From assembly GCF_031143425.1 (NCBI RefSeq), contig NC_090444.1, forward strand, positions 1,534,924,782 through 1,534,988,781: 64,000 nt of DNA, given 5' to 3'. Under the pieces are notes generated by a model. It was not told the origin of the DNA and made no database searches. It saw nothing but the letters and a program-made list of their open reading frames with translations. Positions within the stretch are counted from its first letter, which is position 1, and each line of letters begins with the position of its first letter. Shown piece by piece: positions 24,306 to 35,699 of this stretch. The DNA is from Pleurodeles waltl. Its lineage: Eukaryota; Chordata; Amphibia; Caudata; Salamandridae. Made by a program: the position numbers and the translations under genes.

Positions 24306-26760
24306 GATTGACATGGTGGGCAGAAAAACAATGGATTTAGGCTTAGATCTCTGACTAGGGGTGAATGTTTGACGTTGTTCAGCATTCTACCCATCATCTG
24401 TTCTTTTTGCATTTGTCGCCCTAAGTGGGACAGGTATGCCAAGATGTGGGTCCCCTGCTTGCCATGTCACCAGATTCAAGCTATCCTGGCTGATGAGGGG
24501 AGGTACCCCAAAACTGGTCCCAGGATGCTTGATTCTAGTCCAGGGAGGACCTGGCCCGGTAGTTTAGGCTGGATGGGTCCCATGAGGAGCAGGGTCATGA
24601 TTGATTTGCATATGGATGGGTCAAAACAAGAGTGGCATGGTGGGGAAAAAAACAATTGATTTAGGCCCAGTTCTCTGACCGGGGGGAATGTTTGACATTG
24701 TTCAGCATTCCTTCCATCATCAGTTCTTTTTGGGTCAGTGATTGAAAGCAGAATGACATCTGTGTACAGAAGTAATTTCATTTCTCTCATCTTTTCAGTG
24801 ATGACTTTCATTGAAGTAGGGGTTCCAAAGCCAACAAAAAAGAGGCAGCAACAGGGGGCAGATCTCTCTATTGCCCCTGAAGATTTGGAAGTGACCAGAT
24901 CAGAAACCATGACAGGATAGTGTAGTCGTAGGAGTGTAGTAGAGGAATCTGATTTTTCAGAGAAAACGATCCTTAAAGCCCACTCTGTCCAAAGTATGAA
25001 ATAGGTAAGCCATTCAACCTTGCTGAATGCCTTTTCAGCTTCTAGGAAGATTGCCACTGCATCACCTCCTTCCCTGTTCACTTGTCAGGTTGTGTGCAAT
25101 AGAAGCCTTGCATGGTAAGAGGAAGAGCTGCCGGGTACAAAGCCCACCTAAGATCTATGCACCAGCCTGTGTATATACTACATCAGTCATGTGGCAAGCA
25201 CTTTTGCCATTAATTTTAAGCCCATATTGAGTAAGGAGATAGGTCACTAGCTTCCACAGCTGAGCGTATCCTTGTCCAGCTTTGGGAGATAAACAATGTT
25301 GACCCTGTAAAATTCAGGGAGAAGAAATTATAGCTGCACATCTTTGAAGAGCTTGTTCAGCAGAAGAGTAATTATCTGTGTGTTTATTCTGTAATATTTG
25401 ATGGTTAGGCTATCATAGCTACGAGATTTGCCAGTTGGCATATGTTTGATCACTTCTTGAATTGTTTTCTTCTGTGATGTTGCCCTGTAAATCATTTGCA
25501 GAGCTGTCCATAAGATGAGAATGACACAGATGTTCGAAGAAGGATGCCCCCTCTATCGTGACAGTGGCAATAACCGATGATGAGTACAGCGCCCTGTAGA
25601 AGGCTGTGAATTATTTTATGATATGCATGGGATGGGTGACTTGCTCTTGTAGATTCTTCCTGTTTCAAATGTTGAGCAAGCAACCATCTCCAAACTCGTT
25701 GAGTCAGTGCTTCAGTCGCCCCTCAATTCTTTACCCGCCAGGAAGCTGAAATCCATCTTAGCCCTGGCAAGAAGGTGGAAGATATACATCTTTGGGTTAA
25801 GTGTTCTTAGGATGTTAAATCATGGATCCGCAATTCAGGTGTTGCTCGCCCTCCAGCAAATCTTTTCTGAAAAAAGCAGATTCCCTCATAAGCTTTCCGC
25901 ACATGTAAGGTTTACTGGAGGCCCATAAGACTTGCAGGGATGCTATGGAGCACTTGGTTTCCATATATGTCTGTAAGTGCTGTTTCAGCATATATTTCTT
26001 TGCTTCCAGGGTATGCAATCATGTAACCGGCATTCCCCATTGACCATGTGGTGTTTTACCGATATTTTATGACAATTTCCATCATATAAGATAGTGGTTT
26101 GATAAGTCAGAGTCAGGTATGGTGCAGGAGGACAGGATGGGACATTGAGACCCTGCCATCAATAAGCAATTCATTCTCATTTCCATACCCTGCAGGTGTG
26201 AATAAAATGTGTAACCTAGCTCTGTTAAAGATGTAATAGGAGCTAGGGATCAATAAGAGCATTACCCAGCAAAAATTCCAAGAGGGCCATCATATCTCTT
26301 TTATGCTGTCTCTCAAATCGACCTATCTTGTCCAGGGTGGGATCTTGTGCAATATTCCAGTCACTGCCCAGCACGACTACTGCAACCAAAGTCCACCATC
26401 AGTTTGTGCATTGAGAAATGAAAGAGAGTTTGGGTCCATTGGGAACATAGATACTGCTTATAGTACGAGTTGAGGATTATATCTGCATACCCCAAGTTCT
26501 TCTCAGCAGCCATGGCTCATTTGTGTATCAAGATAGCTGTTTCTCCTTTCTTTGGAAGGGCCCCACTGTATAAAGTACCTTGCTCACCAAATCCCCCACA
26601 GTTCTGAAGACTCAGAAGCTGATAGGTGGGTTTCTTGCAATAAGGCCACGTCCCGGGGTTCTGTTGCCGTACACATCAAGATTTTCTACACTTAATATAG
26701 CTGTTGAGACCCTTAACATTTAATAAAGCAATGTTCAAGCCAATAGAAGTCACCGTTCTG
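24306..26760 (-). pseudogene. L1-like ORF2 (endonuclease-RT) remnant
   Basis: The AP-endonuclease start is visible as LNIALLNVKGLN near 26740-26705, with a CKKPTYQ block after a shift (compare LLQETH). The RT follows in pieces: FLEAEKAFSKVEW near 25050, and LLLYTDVILLSITDPKR near 24770, where the usual YADD has become YTDV. The active site is therefore lost as well as the frame. The RT is followed by a partial repeat of its own sequence. Confidence 0.65.
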
Positions 26761-27089
26761 GGTGGAGATATAGGACTGGGACACTGAAATATGGTGTCCC
26801 GGGTACACAAAGTCCTGTGATGCGACCCAGCCATGCACTAGGACCAAAACAAAGACAAATTATGTTGGGTCAACTTTTGGGAATGAACTTTAAAATGGCG
26901 TTGCATTGCTGTCCCGAGGCCAGGGAACAGTCTGGCATCAAGTATGCCCTAAGCCACCTCATTTAAATATTACTTGCCCTTCCAGTGGGACATGAGGGGA
27001 GATCTGGACTTATGTTGGTCCCATGAAAGTTGGGGGTGATGGTGTAGACTTTTCTCCAGTGCCAATCAGTGTGTGGGTGGATCAGTGTC

Positions 27090-27760
27090 TGGTACAGTCA
27101 AATTGCTTGTTCATGGAAGATCCAGCTACATTCCCAGTTGTCGGCATAACATCCATGCCTTGTTCCATAAGTCTCCAGAAAGGACTCCAAGATTGCGGGG
27201 TCAGTAAAATCACAGGTCTTTCCTTCCACTGTTATAATCATTGTAGATGGGTCGAGAAGGCTGCAATGGATATCCTTCTGTATCAGCATCACCTGAAGAG
27301 ATAGAATCATTAGCTTGACAATATTAGTGTCCAGCAAGAAGCCTGTTGACTTTTAAATTGAAACAGGCTGTTTTTTGTGACAGTCGTAGGATGGAGGGAA
27401 CATGACCCTGATACAGGAGACAGGTCACAACGGATCTAAGGGCATCAGTGGAGACCCTCCCAAGGGCCTGCAGTCTATGTACCCTTTGGAATTCCAGTCG
27501 TTTGTAGAATTTTGTGCACACTATCTCAGAAAGCCAGCATGTCAAAGTGTTTGAGATCTACTCCTTCCTCTTTTGCCAGGAGTCCATATAGCCAAACATT
27601 GTCGCAGTGACTGCAGTCTTCCTATTCTCTCACCTTGCATTAGAAGTTTCATGTATCCGTGCCCCAGTCCGGCGTCCGATCAGTTCAGCGCTCTAAGTCT
27701 GTGATTCTATCCTCATGCATCTCAGCTGAAGTCTGTGTGGAAGCTTTTCACTTATTTGGC
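27090..27760 (-). pseudogene. L1-like ORF1 protein remnant (RNA-binding)
   Basis: In - strand order there is an RRM-like block (RVHRLQALGR, then RSVVTCLLYQGHV) at 27545-27324. A C-terminal-domain-like block (DIHCSLLDPSTMIITVEGKT, then FTDPAILESFL) follows at 27337-27098 in another frame. The pattern of a basic RRM followed by a CTD ending in F-x-DP-x2-L-x3-FL is that of L1/Tx1 ORF1 RNA chaperones. The two parts overlap by a frameshift, and upstream coding is broken by stops. Confidence 0.6.
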
Positions 27761-28088
27761 CATTTCCAGAATAGCTTATTCCATAGTAGTGATGGAGATC
27801 TTAATAGTTTTGAGGTCTGTCAAGGCTGATTCCAGTGCTTTTGATGCTGCTGTCAGGTGATCAGCCCATTGGGGGATTGTCGGCAGAAGGCTAACGCTGC
27901 CAAGAAAAGGAGTTGACGAAGCACCTTGTTACCTCACATGAATAGTGCAGTACTTTCCCCCCCCCCCAGTGTGAGTTGCCAAGATGATGCTCACTGATGG
28001 GAAGACTGTCAGTTAGATAATGTCTTTGATAAATGAGAGGAAAGGCATTGGTGCACAAGCACTCTCCCTGCTGCGTGGAGTAGTAGGC

Positions 28089-28247
28089 TGTGGTGAGTAA
28101 ACACCGAGTAAGGTTCTTAGATGTAAGTTTAATTGCATTAACACGACCTAGCCTCCAGCCATCACTGAGAGAGGCCAGTAACTGCCTTCTCTCGAATGTC
28201 AGGACATTGACATTCTAAAGAACATTAAAAGTAAGCAAAACACAACA
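28089..28247 (-). repeat. Candidate short 3' LTR of the canonical gypsy element
   Basis: On the - strand a purine run (AGGGAAGAGGATG) is followed by TGTTGTGTTTTGC and ends at CACCACA, about 159 bp, opening TG and closing CA. The position directly after the integrase region is right for a 3' LTR. I did not find the partner LTR, so the borders are tentative. Confidence 0.4.
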
Positions 28248-28588
28248 CATCCTCTTCCCTTCGCATTATTAATCAGTAGGCATAGAAGAATGCAAAGCAT
28301 GAAATGTACAATACGTGAGAAAATAAAAGAAAAAACAAAACGAAAATCAATCTCTAACATTATCATTTAAGTATGCTGGGGTTGTGTCCTCAAAGGATGT
28401 ATACTAGTGTCAGTTCCTTTCTCCGGTGCATCCTGAAGATCATCCCCTCTTGGCAAATCTTGGATATTCTCACTTGTACCAGTGTTGACATTCTTTTTGT
28501 CCCTCTCATTACCCATGAGAAGAGCACCTGAGCATTCTTCTCTGACCTCCTAGCACACAGACCACCCTTCTGGTACAGTGCAACATTT

Positions 28589-29647
28589 CTAATATTCTCC
28601 TTCTACTTCAACTTGGAACTTTCCAACCTTCTCAACACAAACAGACCCCCTGAATTTTGAGATGCCACTCTTGATTCTACCAGATTTGATCTTGACCCAG
28701 TCTCCCACATCCAGTATAATCAGACTCAGTGAGCTCACACTCCTTTCCCCAGATGCAACCCACTCCTGAAGCCATGAGGGAACTAACTTTGAACCCACTG
28801 AATGCCCCCTCATCAATTGAAAAGGACACTTATTGGTAACACTGTGAATCGTAGACCGTTATGCCCACACCATATCAGAGACTATCTTCCTTACACAGCA
28901 ATGATTTGTTAGCGCTACCTGTATAGTGCCCTTAACCAACCTATTGATCCTTTCCACAATAGCATTGACCTGAGGATAATACAAAGAGGTCCTAGAATGT
29001 CTCACCCCACAATATCTCAAAAAAGAACACATCTCATTGGAAGTCAACTGGGTACCATTGTCGGTAATAAGAACCAAAGGAAATCCTTCCTCAAGAATAA
29101 TCTCATCCAACACCCTTATCACGGTATTTGTGGTGATATCCCCAATTAATTTTACAATAAGCCATCTCGAATGCACATCCACCACAACCACAGCAAATCT
29201 AAGCTGTAACGGAAGTTCTGAAATAGGACCAATGAAGTAAAGACAAATGGTATGTCAAGGTTTACCTGAATCTTCAATATGTCCACCAGTCCTTCCTACC
29301 CCTACTTTCAATCCTTTTTAACTCTCCTTGCACAGTCTGCTCTTTTCCACCCAGTCCTTAACCTGTCCATCCAATCCTGGCCACCAAAATACCTCTTTTA
29401 ACCTACTACACATTAACCCTTGACCTAAATGACCTTCATGCGCTACAGTAAATAATTTGAACCTTAAGTCTTGAGGTGGGATAAAACGATCACCACGCAT
29501 CAATACACCGTCTCCACAAATTGACAACTCATCTAAGACACCAAGATAAGGTCTTAGAGACAACGGCAGAGTACTTTCTCTCCTAGCTCCCTTACAAACC
29601 ACTTTAAATATTTGCTTAAGACAATTGTCCGCATTCATCCCATTCAC
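28589..29647 (-). pseudogene. Gypsy integrase, first catalytic Asp replaced
   Basis: The zinc-binding start is FTVAHEGHLGQGL, then WWPGLDGQVKDWV and a Cys (29450-29320). After stops comes the core CLYFIGPI, where the catalytic Asp of the usual D-F-I-G-P block is Tyr (TAC at 29237-29239). VVVDVHSRW, LITDNGTQLTS (second Asp) and YYPQVNAIVERIN (Glu) follow. The C-terminus, at 28700-28589, contains VGDWVKIKSGR and FRGSVCVEKV (GPY/F-like). Stops at 29318 and 28859 also break it. Confidence 0.75.
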
Positions 29648-29821
29648 CCATTATTCTTGTGTGAATGTACCCAAACCACACTCAACAACATCAAGAACTG
29701 ACGCAACAGCATCCCCAGTGTCACTGTTCTTTACAGACTGAGCATCAACCTTTTCACAATCAAGGGACAACCTAGATAAGCAGTAAGCATGCACATTCTT
29801 CCAGCCTTGGACATATTCCAC

Positions 29822-31170
29822 TCAGTAAAGATACTCTTGTAACCTAGCCGCAAGCCTAGCTAACCTCGCTGACCCTTTTCCTGCTCCACCGGAAGAAACT
29901 TTTTTAAACAAAGGTTTGTGATCGATCCGCAAAACAAACTCCAAAGCCCAAAGGTATGTCCTAAAATATTCAGCACCCCAAACAGCAGCCAAAGCCTCAA
30001 GTTCAATCACTGAATAATTGTGCTCTGCTTGAGTAAGCGTCCGAGAGGCAAACATGACTGTTCTCTCTTGACTCCCATGCATTTGAGATAACACAGCACC
30101 CCAGCCAGTTCCACTTGCATCCACTGTCAATACAGAATGCAATTTAATGTCTAAAGCAGCCAGTATATCCGCATCGCAGATTTCATTTTTGATATTAACA
30201 AAATATTGTGATTGTTCAGTTGACCGAGTAAACTTGTTCCCCTTCCTCAGCAACTTCCTCAGGTCCTCAGTTTTGTCAGCAAACTTGTCCACAAATTTAG
30301 AATAATACTCAATCAAACCAAGGAAATACCTCAACTGGTCCTTATCACTTGGTGCAGGTGACAATCTAATAGCTTCCAACAGACTCTTCTTAGGTTTGAT
30401 GTTCCCTTTTGAAATAGTGTACCCCAAATAATTAATTTCTTGCACCAGAAATGTGCACTTTTCCTGATTTAAGCTCAAATCCGCTTCTCCTGTAGTCTTC
30501 AGAACCTTCTTCAAAGTGAGATTGTGTTTACAAACAGTGTCATCCTGAAAGAACAACACATTCTTAAGGTTGTCAAAAATATTTGTCATCATATGTTGGA
30601 ATACACTCGCAGCAGATGCGAGACCAAAATGCATACAAGTAAACAGAAAAGTGCCTTCAGGGGTCACGAACGCTGTCAAATGTTTAGACTCAGGATGAAG
30701 TTTGATCTGATGATAGGCATTCTTCAAATCCAGCTTTGAAAAATACCATCCATTTTTAACTGCTTTCAACAATTCACTAATATTAGGGAGAGGATATTTG
30801 TCAACCACAATATTTTGATTTAAAGACCTTAAATCAACAAATAACCTTACCCTACCATCAGATTTCCATGTTATAAACACTGGATAAATCCATGGAGACA
30901 CTTCAACAGGTTCTATTGTACCTTCAGATATTATTAATCACTTTGTTGACCTCATCTCACCACAAAGGGTATCTTGCACAGTTTGTGCTGCCTTGGCAAA
31001 GCATCGTCTTTTAAAATGATCTTATGTACATAGCCCTTCAAACATCCCAAAGTTTTTTTTAAAACATCCTTGTCCCCCTCCAGAATATCATGCAATTGCA
31101 TATCCTCTACCACAAGAACTTGATTGGGTGCCCTTGGACTAATAACAATATTGAGATCAAATTGATGCAT
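29822..31170 (-). pseudogene. Gypsy reverse transcriptase-RNaseH
   Basis: The RT N-terminal region (30952-31170: HDILEGDKDVLKKTLG...) is separated by a shift and stops from a 359-codon open frame (30901-29822). That frame holds VFITWKSDGRVRLFVDLRSL, FSKLDLKNAYHQIKL, FLFTCMHFGLASAASVFQ, and the active site LFFQDD with both Asp kept (FQDD for YxDD). A thumb/connection block (YLGYTISKG) follows, then RNaseH (LTVDASGTGWGAVLSQ, SVIELEALAAVW, RIDHKPL). A TAG at 29822 stops it before the RNaseH tail. It copies element RNA to DNA and removes the RNA. Confidence 0.85.
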
Positions 31171-31353
31171 CTATCCTAAGATAGGTGGACCTTCTATGGC
31201 TACATAAACTTTCCCCATGACACTTCTCCCTTCAAACTGTATTTGGAGAGATATCTTTTGGAAACAACTTCTCATCTTTCCAAAGTTCTCTAAAAAGACT
31301 CTCAGAGATTATAGTATAAAATGAACCAGAATCTATCATAAAACTAATCTGAA
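31171..31353 (-). pseudogene. Gypsy aspartic protease remnant
   Basis: Just after a 19-bp duplication that shifts the frame, the - strand reads FMIDSGSFYTIISESLF. This holds the D-S-G motif of retroelement aspartic proteases, which cleave the polyprotein. Stops follow downstream. Only the active-site part is recognisable. Confidence 0.6.
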
Positions 31354-31391
31354 ATTCATCTATAGTGAAGAGATTCATCTATAGTGAAGAG
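31354..31391. repeat. 19-bp perfect tandem duplication disrupting the gag/PR frame
   Basis: ATTCATCTATAGTGAAGAG occurs twice in a row (31354-31372, 31373-31391). Nineteen is not a multiple of three, so the extra copy breaks the - strand frame immediately before the protease motif. Confidence 0.95.
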
Positions 31392-32301
31392 ACAAGTAGG
31401 CATAGAAATGATTTGCCCGCTACCAGGCTCCACTAACCTCTCTTCATGACTCACGACTAAAATTCTATCCTCGCAGGGAATATTATAGCATCCTCCCACT
31501 ACATTTATACTTGATTTTGCATCTTTAGAAGATCTACCATTTTCTTTACACATACGAGCATAGTGCCCCCTGCGGCCACACTTACGACACTCTGTTGATA
31601 GCAAAACATTTCTTAGAATCAGGCAAATGATATACACTACCACATCAAGAGCATTCTTTCCCTTTTACTTTGGAAAGAACTGTTTTTTTTTATATTGCAC
31701 CTACTTCCTGCTGAGTCCTCATACAGTCAGTAGATAAAACCATAACATCTGCAGACTTATCTTTCTTTTCTAGTTCTTTTATACACTGCTGTGACTCTTC
31801 AATAACTTTTGCCATTTCAATCACCTCTTGCAAAGTAGGGTCTTTAGCAGCCCATAACCTCTCTTGAATCTTCCTATCATGACACTGGACAATAAGTTGA
31901 TCCCATATTAACTTCAGTCATAGGCCCAAACCTAATTTTGACTGATAATTCCCTCAATCTCTACACAAAATCATCAATAGGCTCATGGTGATCCTGTGGT
32001 TGAGTATAGGACTTATATCTAGCTAACACTACATTAGTTTTCTTGGCAAACCTATTCTCCAACCTTTTAACAGCCTCTCTGAACACATCGTCCATTGGCT
32101 GACCATTAGGATCCAAAACTGGAGGTAAGTACTCAACAAGATAGCTTTTTTCCTTTGAAAAGAAAAATACTGACCATCTAAAACTATAATATAATTATCT
32201 AAAATCTCTATCCAATCTTTCCAGGGCAAAACAGATATCCCTGGGAGAGGTAGAAATAAAGGCAGAGGGGAAATATTGCTCTGAGTAGCCATAACTAACA
32301 T
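31354..32301 (-). pseudogene. Gypsy gag remnant with CCHC zinc knuckle
   Basis: Gag starts at MATQSNISPLPLFLP (just after 32301) with a PW-x2-W block near 32230. A second part is VLDPNGQPMDDVFREAVKRL near 32120-32060. The reading is then broken by several stops and shifts (32000-31650). The nucleocapsid-type knuckle CRKCGRRGHYARMC (C-x2-C-x4-H-x4-C) lies at about 31590. This protein would package the element RNA. Confidence 0.7.
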
Positions 32302-32484
32302 AAACTGCTTGTTCTATAAATAAGAACTGTTATGTTCCTTGAGACAATACTTTAATACTTCAGTTAATCAAACACAATAGCACGTAGGAAAAGGTGTGCA
32401 GATCACCGTTGAAGCAACATGTCAAATCCTGCAAACAATCCCTTCAGCAAGCGTTGCACCAGAAGTTGACTCTGCACAAATAGG

Positions 32485-33009
32485 TGTAGGAGGCTGGCCT
32501 GGCTTACTGTGGGTACCTGATGATACGTACACCTTGTGCCATGTCCAGTTATCCCTTATTAGTAGATTAGTAGTGTTCTAGCAGCTTAGGCTGATAGAGG
32601 TAGCTATAGCAGAGCAGCTCAGGCTGAACTAAGAGACATGCAAAGCTCCTACTATACCACTTATATCATATAGTACTATATCATAAAAAAACACAGTACT
32701 CAGAGTTACTAAAAATAAAGGTACTTTATTTTAGTGACAATATGCCAAAAGTATCTCAGAGGATATACTCCCTTAGGAGATAGTAAAACACACAAAATAT
32801 GCACACAGACCAAATTCAGGTAAGTAAAACACTTAGAAAATTAGTGCAAACACTGTAGAACACAATAGAGTGCAATAGGATAAAATAGGCCTAGGGGCAA
32901 CACACCCAAGCTGCAATGGCACATCTGTAGAGATGTTTTACAGTGGTTAGCAGTGGCAAGGTGTGCTAAGACCTATTGCCAACAATAACAAGTTCAGCTA
33001 CAAAAGGCA
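32485..33009. mobile_element. LTR fragment of the TGTAGGAGGCTGGCC family
   Basis: It begins TGTAGGAGGCTGGCCTGGCT like the LTRs at 41094 and 50422. It shares CACCTTGTGCCA(T/G)GTCCAGT, the TACTAAAAATAAAGGTACTT box and GACAATATGCCAAAAGTAT. After about 32905 it changes to a sequence like the block at 23070-23110. The 3' part of the full LTR is missing. Confidence 0.75.
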
Positions 33010-34558
33010 AAAATGAGGGGGACTATCACGTAAAAAATTGTAACTTTCAGTGAAGACAATCTGTCATTTTAAACTTATTAATATCTAGAGCCTTGCCATG
33101 AACAGCTACTCTGACTCAATGAACAGCTTAACACCTGTTCTTATTTTCAATGTCTAAAGCATACAATTGCTTACAGCAGAGCCTGGACACAAAGAGAGAC
33201 AATTACTGCTAGCGGCTTACTACTTGTGCTATCTGCAGTGCATGTATCCACCCGAGAAATTTTGAGATGTATGTGTGTGCTTTGGATACTACAAATGCAT
33301 AACACCATGTAATCAGGCATACTGGCATCCAGCGCAACTGTTCATGACGCACCCTCTGTTACTAAGTAAAAGTATAAATGCTTCTTCAACAGCGTTTTTG
33401 GTCCCAGGAAGCAATAATCATCCTTGCTGTCATTTTCCCAATACAGAGTACTTCTATTTGACATCAATGTATTCACTGTTCTTTTTCCACCAACAGCCTT
33501 TCGTTTCTTATGTGGGATTTACAGGGGACAGAGCTGAATGGCAACTCCAGAAACAAAGGGCTATTCACAAACACAATTCATATTCTGTTCTTCCCTTAGC
33601 TCTGTATTCTTGGCTCGGGTCATCTCCATCAGTTGCAACTGTGCACTGCTAGAAAAAGACATCACTTCAACAAATCGGCGCAGTGGGAGAAAGGAAAAAT
33701 TGCTTCACTCTGAGTCAGGAAATGCACGTATAGCTGCACAGATAAACAGGCTTTGTGTTACTGAGCTTTTCATGAATTAAAGATGAATGCAGTTTCAGCT
33801 TCGACATTATTCCTGTGAAAACTCAGAAAATATGTGCCATGTCCATAAATATTTACCGGGTAAAATAGTGCTTATTTTAATTGTACTTCTCTGTTAATCA
33901 AACGTCTTTCACATTTACTGTGTGATTTTCTGCTTGCTAGATATATGACCAGAATACTTTCTCAATAATTAAACATACAGAAATAGGACTAAAGTAAGGG
34001 AACACACTACTTATCCTATTTGATGGACATTACCTCATTGAACGATTCAATAAGACTACAAATTGGACCACATGCTCATACCCTCTAGTGCACCGACATC
34101 GACTTGTGCTATTATGTGTCAATATCTGGCTTCGTGGTATATATGACGATTAAATAGTCTAGGTGGAAGACTACGAAGGTGACAGTTTGTCTCTTTAGAG
34201 CCATGTATTTCCAGTGGGGAAGGATAGGTCACATAAATGTTGCTTTCATTTTTGCATACATTTTATATTTCCTTTAGACTCACACTTTTGAGTAGAATGC
34301 CATTTGGTACCTAATTGATATGAATGATGAAGCTAAGGAGAGTGGGAAGTTACTACGTAGCAACATCTTTGAAGAGTGAGCTGTGTATGCAAGCAAGACG
34401 AGCTGTGTATGCAGGAACTAAGCCTTGTTTTGTGAATACCAAACTTTGCATACTAAATACAATTCACCTTGCATAATATTTCTCTTTGCAGTCAAATTCC
34501 ATGGTTGCAGCCATAAAAGATGCTACCAGAAGCATCTGTTTTTCCTTGGTCTTGAAGG
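33010..34558. other. No gene recognised
   Basis: This is AT-rich sequence between an LTR fragment and a hAT-like block. The frame at 33275-33652 has no motif or codon-bias support. Confidence 0.4.
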
Positions 34559-35040
34559 CCAGGGGGGAGTTTGCAGAGTTCTGCTATGTGGAACTCTGTG
34601 AAGTGCCGAAAAAACTCCATTGTGCTATGTAGAGTTCCGCGAGTGGCGGAGTTTGTGTAAGTTGCGCTGCCATGCTGATTTTCAGCACCAGGGGTTTCTT
34701 CCAAGGTGTAAAATTAGTGCAAACGGCATCACGCGGACCATCAGAGGGTGCTAACTTCTGTCTGCCGCTCAGGTAATTTTTTGTGCAGCAGCTTCCTCAA
34801 CGCAAGCGGTAGTGACCTGCTGCGACCGCCTGTGTTGAGAAATCTCACTCACAAACTTGGCAATTTCTTTTGCTCGCACTCTCTAAGTTAACGTTGGCGA
34901 GCCGCTCAAGAAAAAAAAAAAACTTTGTTCCTCGTCACTTTACAGAGTTTTTCAGAACTCCACACAGAGAGTGAAGCACAGAGTGAAGAAAACTCTGCAA
35001 ACTCCACCAGCAGAGCAGAAATCTTTGCCCACCCCCAGTC
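34559..35040. mobile_element. Possible non-autonomous hAT-like DNA element (MITE)
   Basis: A perfect 14-bp inverted repeat, GAGTTTGCAGAGTT (34567-34580) and its complement (34991-35004), frames about 440 bp. That block holds further variants of the same core (AGAGTTCCGCGAGTGGCGG, GAACTCTGTG). The right end read inward is CTGGGGGTGGGCAAAG, similar to hAT termini, and the left end is CAGGGGGG. TCTTGA occurs next to both ends, compatible with an imperfect 8-bp target duplication. No transposase is present. Confidence 0.5.
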
Positions 35041-35699
35041 TTGACCCACGCTGTGAAACCATTATTTCCCACTGTAACTCAATCCTATCACTACTTCATA
35101 GAAAGAGCTGCAACAACTAGAGCTTGACCTCACTCCCTCTATATCTGAGGCTCGCAATGTTATTCAGTGCAACTGCCTCACAGGAACTACTTCCAAGAAG
35201 CAGAGGCTCCTCATGGAGCTTGACTCCATTCAGTGAAAGTCCCCATCATTTCCAGTTTGTAAGGGTAATAACAGGAAAGATCATGTTGTTAAATGCTGAG
35301 TGTCAGATATCAGTGAAGGGTGGAGTATATTCTGATACCCATTCATTAACCTTTTAAGTGCGGGTGTCGGCAAATGTCCAACCTCTAAACTACTTCCGCA
35401 GTGCATCTGTCAACCATTGGCTATGGCTAACACTGGGAAGTTATTTAAAGGCCCCTCTGGTGCTCCTTTATTTTTTTTCCCCATCAGGCTGCCTGGGAAG
35501 AGCTTCCCAAGGCGCATTGTTTTTTTTTTTTCAGGTAACGACCATCATTGCGAAGAGCCTGCTGACGTCTTCACAACAACGTGAAAGTAAAACAAACCTA
35601 CTCATTGCTCCGGGGCATATCTCAGCCCGTTGAGTACAGTAGGGATACTGTTAGAAATTAGTGAATCTCCCCTTTCCAGCCCTGTGTGTCCCTGCTAGG
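35041..35699. other. No gene recognised
   Basis: This is non-coding sequence with homopolymer T runs near 35468 and 35520. No element border is identified. Confidence 0.4.

Larger units (their letters stand above)
24306..27960 (-). mobile_element. L1/Tx1-like LINE, - strand, decayed, with an internal duplication
   Basis: ORF1-like and ORF2-like remnants lie in the right order on the - strand: ORF1 about 27760-27090, endonuclease start at 26740, RT 25081-24306. The 3' end abuts the gypsy fragment at about 24306. A block at about 24306-24410 repeats the one at about 24636-24735 (period ~330 bp). A poly-C run at about 27957-27968 lies near the 5' side. The insertion order relative to the flanking gypsy fragments is not resolved. 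Confidence 0.7.
28089..32484 (-). mobile_element. Ty3/gypsy element with canonical gag-PR-RT-RH-IN order, decayed
   Basis: On the - strand, from high to low coordinates: gag start 32301, zinc knuckle ~31590, protease ~31320, RT-RNaseH 30901-29822, integrase zinc-binding region 29647-29318, integrase core 29240-28859, a C-terminal GPY/F-like region 28816-28589, a purine tract, and a candidate LTR. This order is the usual one for Ty3/gypsy and contrasts with the element at 41094-53314. No 5' LTR or clear primer site is visible between 32301 and 32484. Confidence 0.75.

Noticed and set aside
24369..24659. 96-codon + strand frame with several Cys and Pro
   Set aside because: It is antisense to the L1 RT remnant on the - strand, which explains the sequence better.
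33275..33652. 125-codon open frame on the + strand
   Set aside because: Its composition is not protein-like (short repeated His/Tyr/Cys segments), no domain is recognised, and an overlapping frame is equally open.
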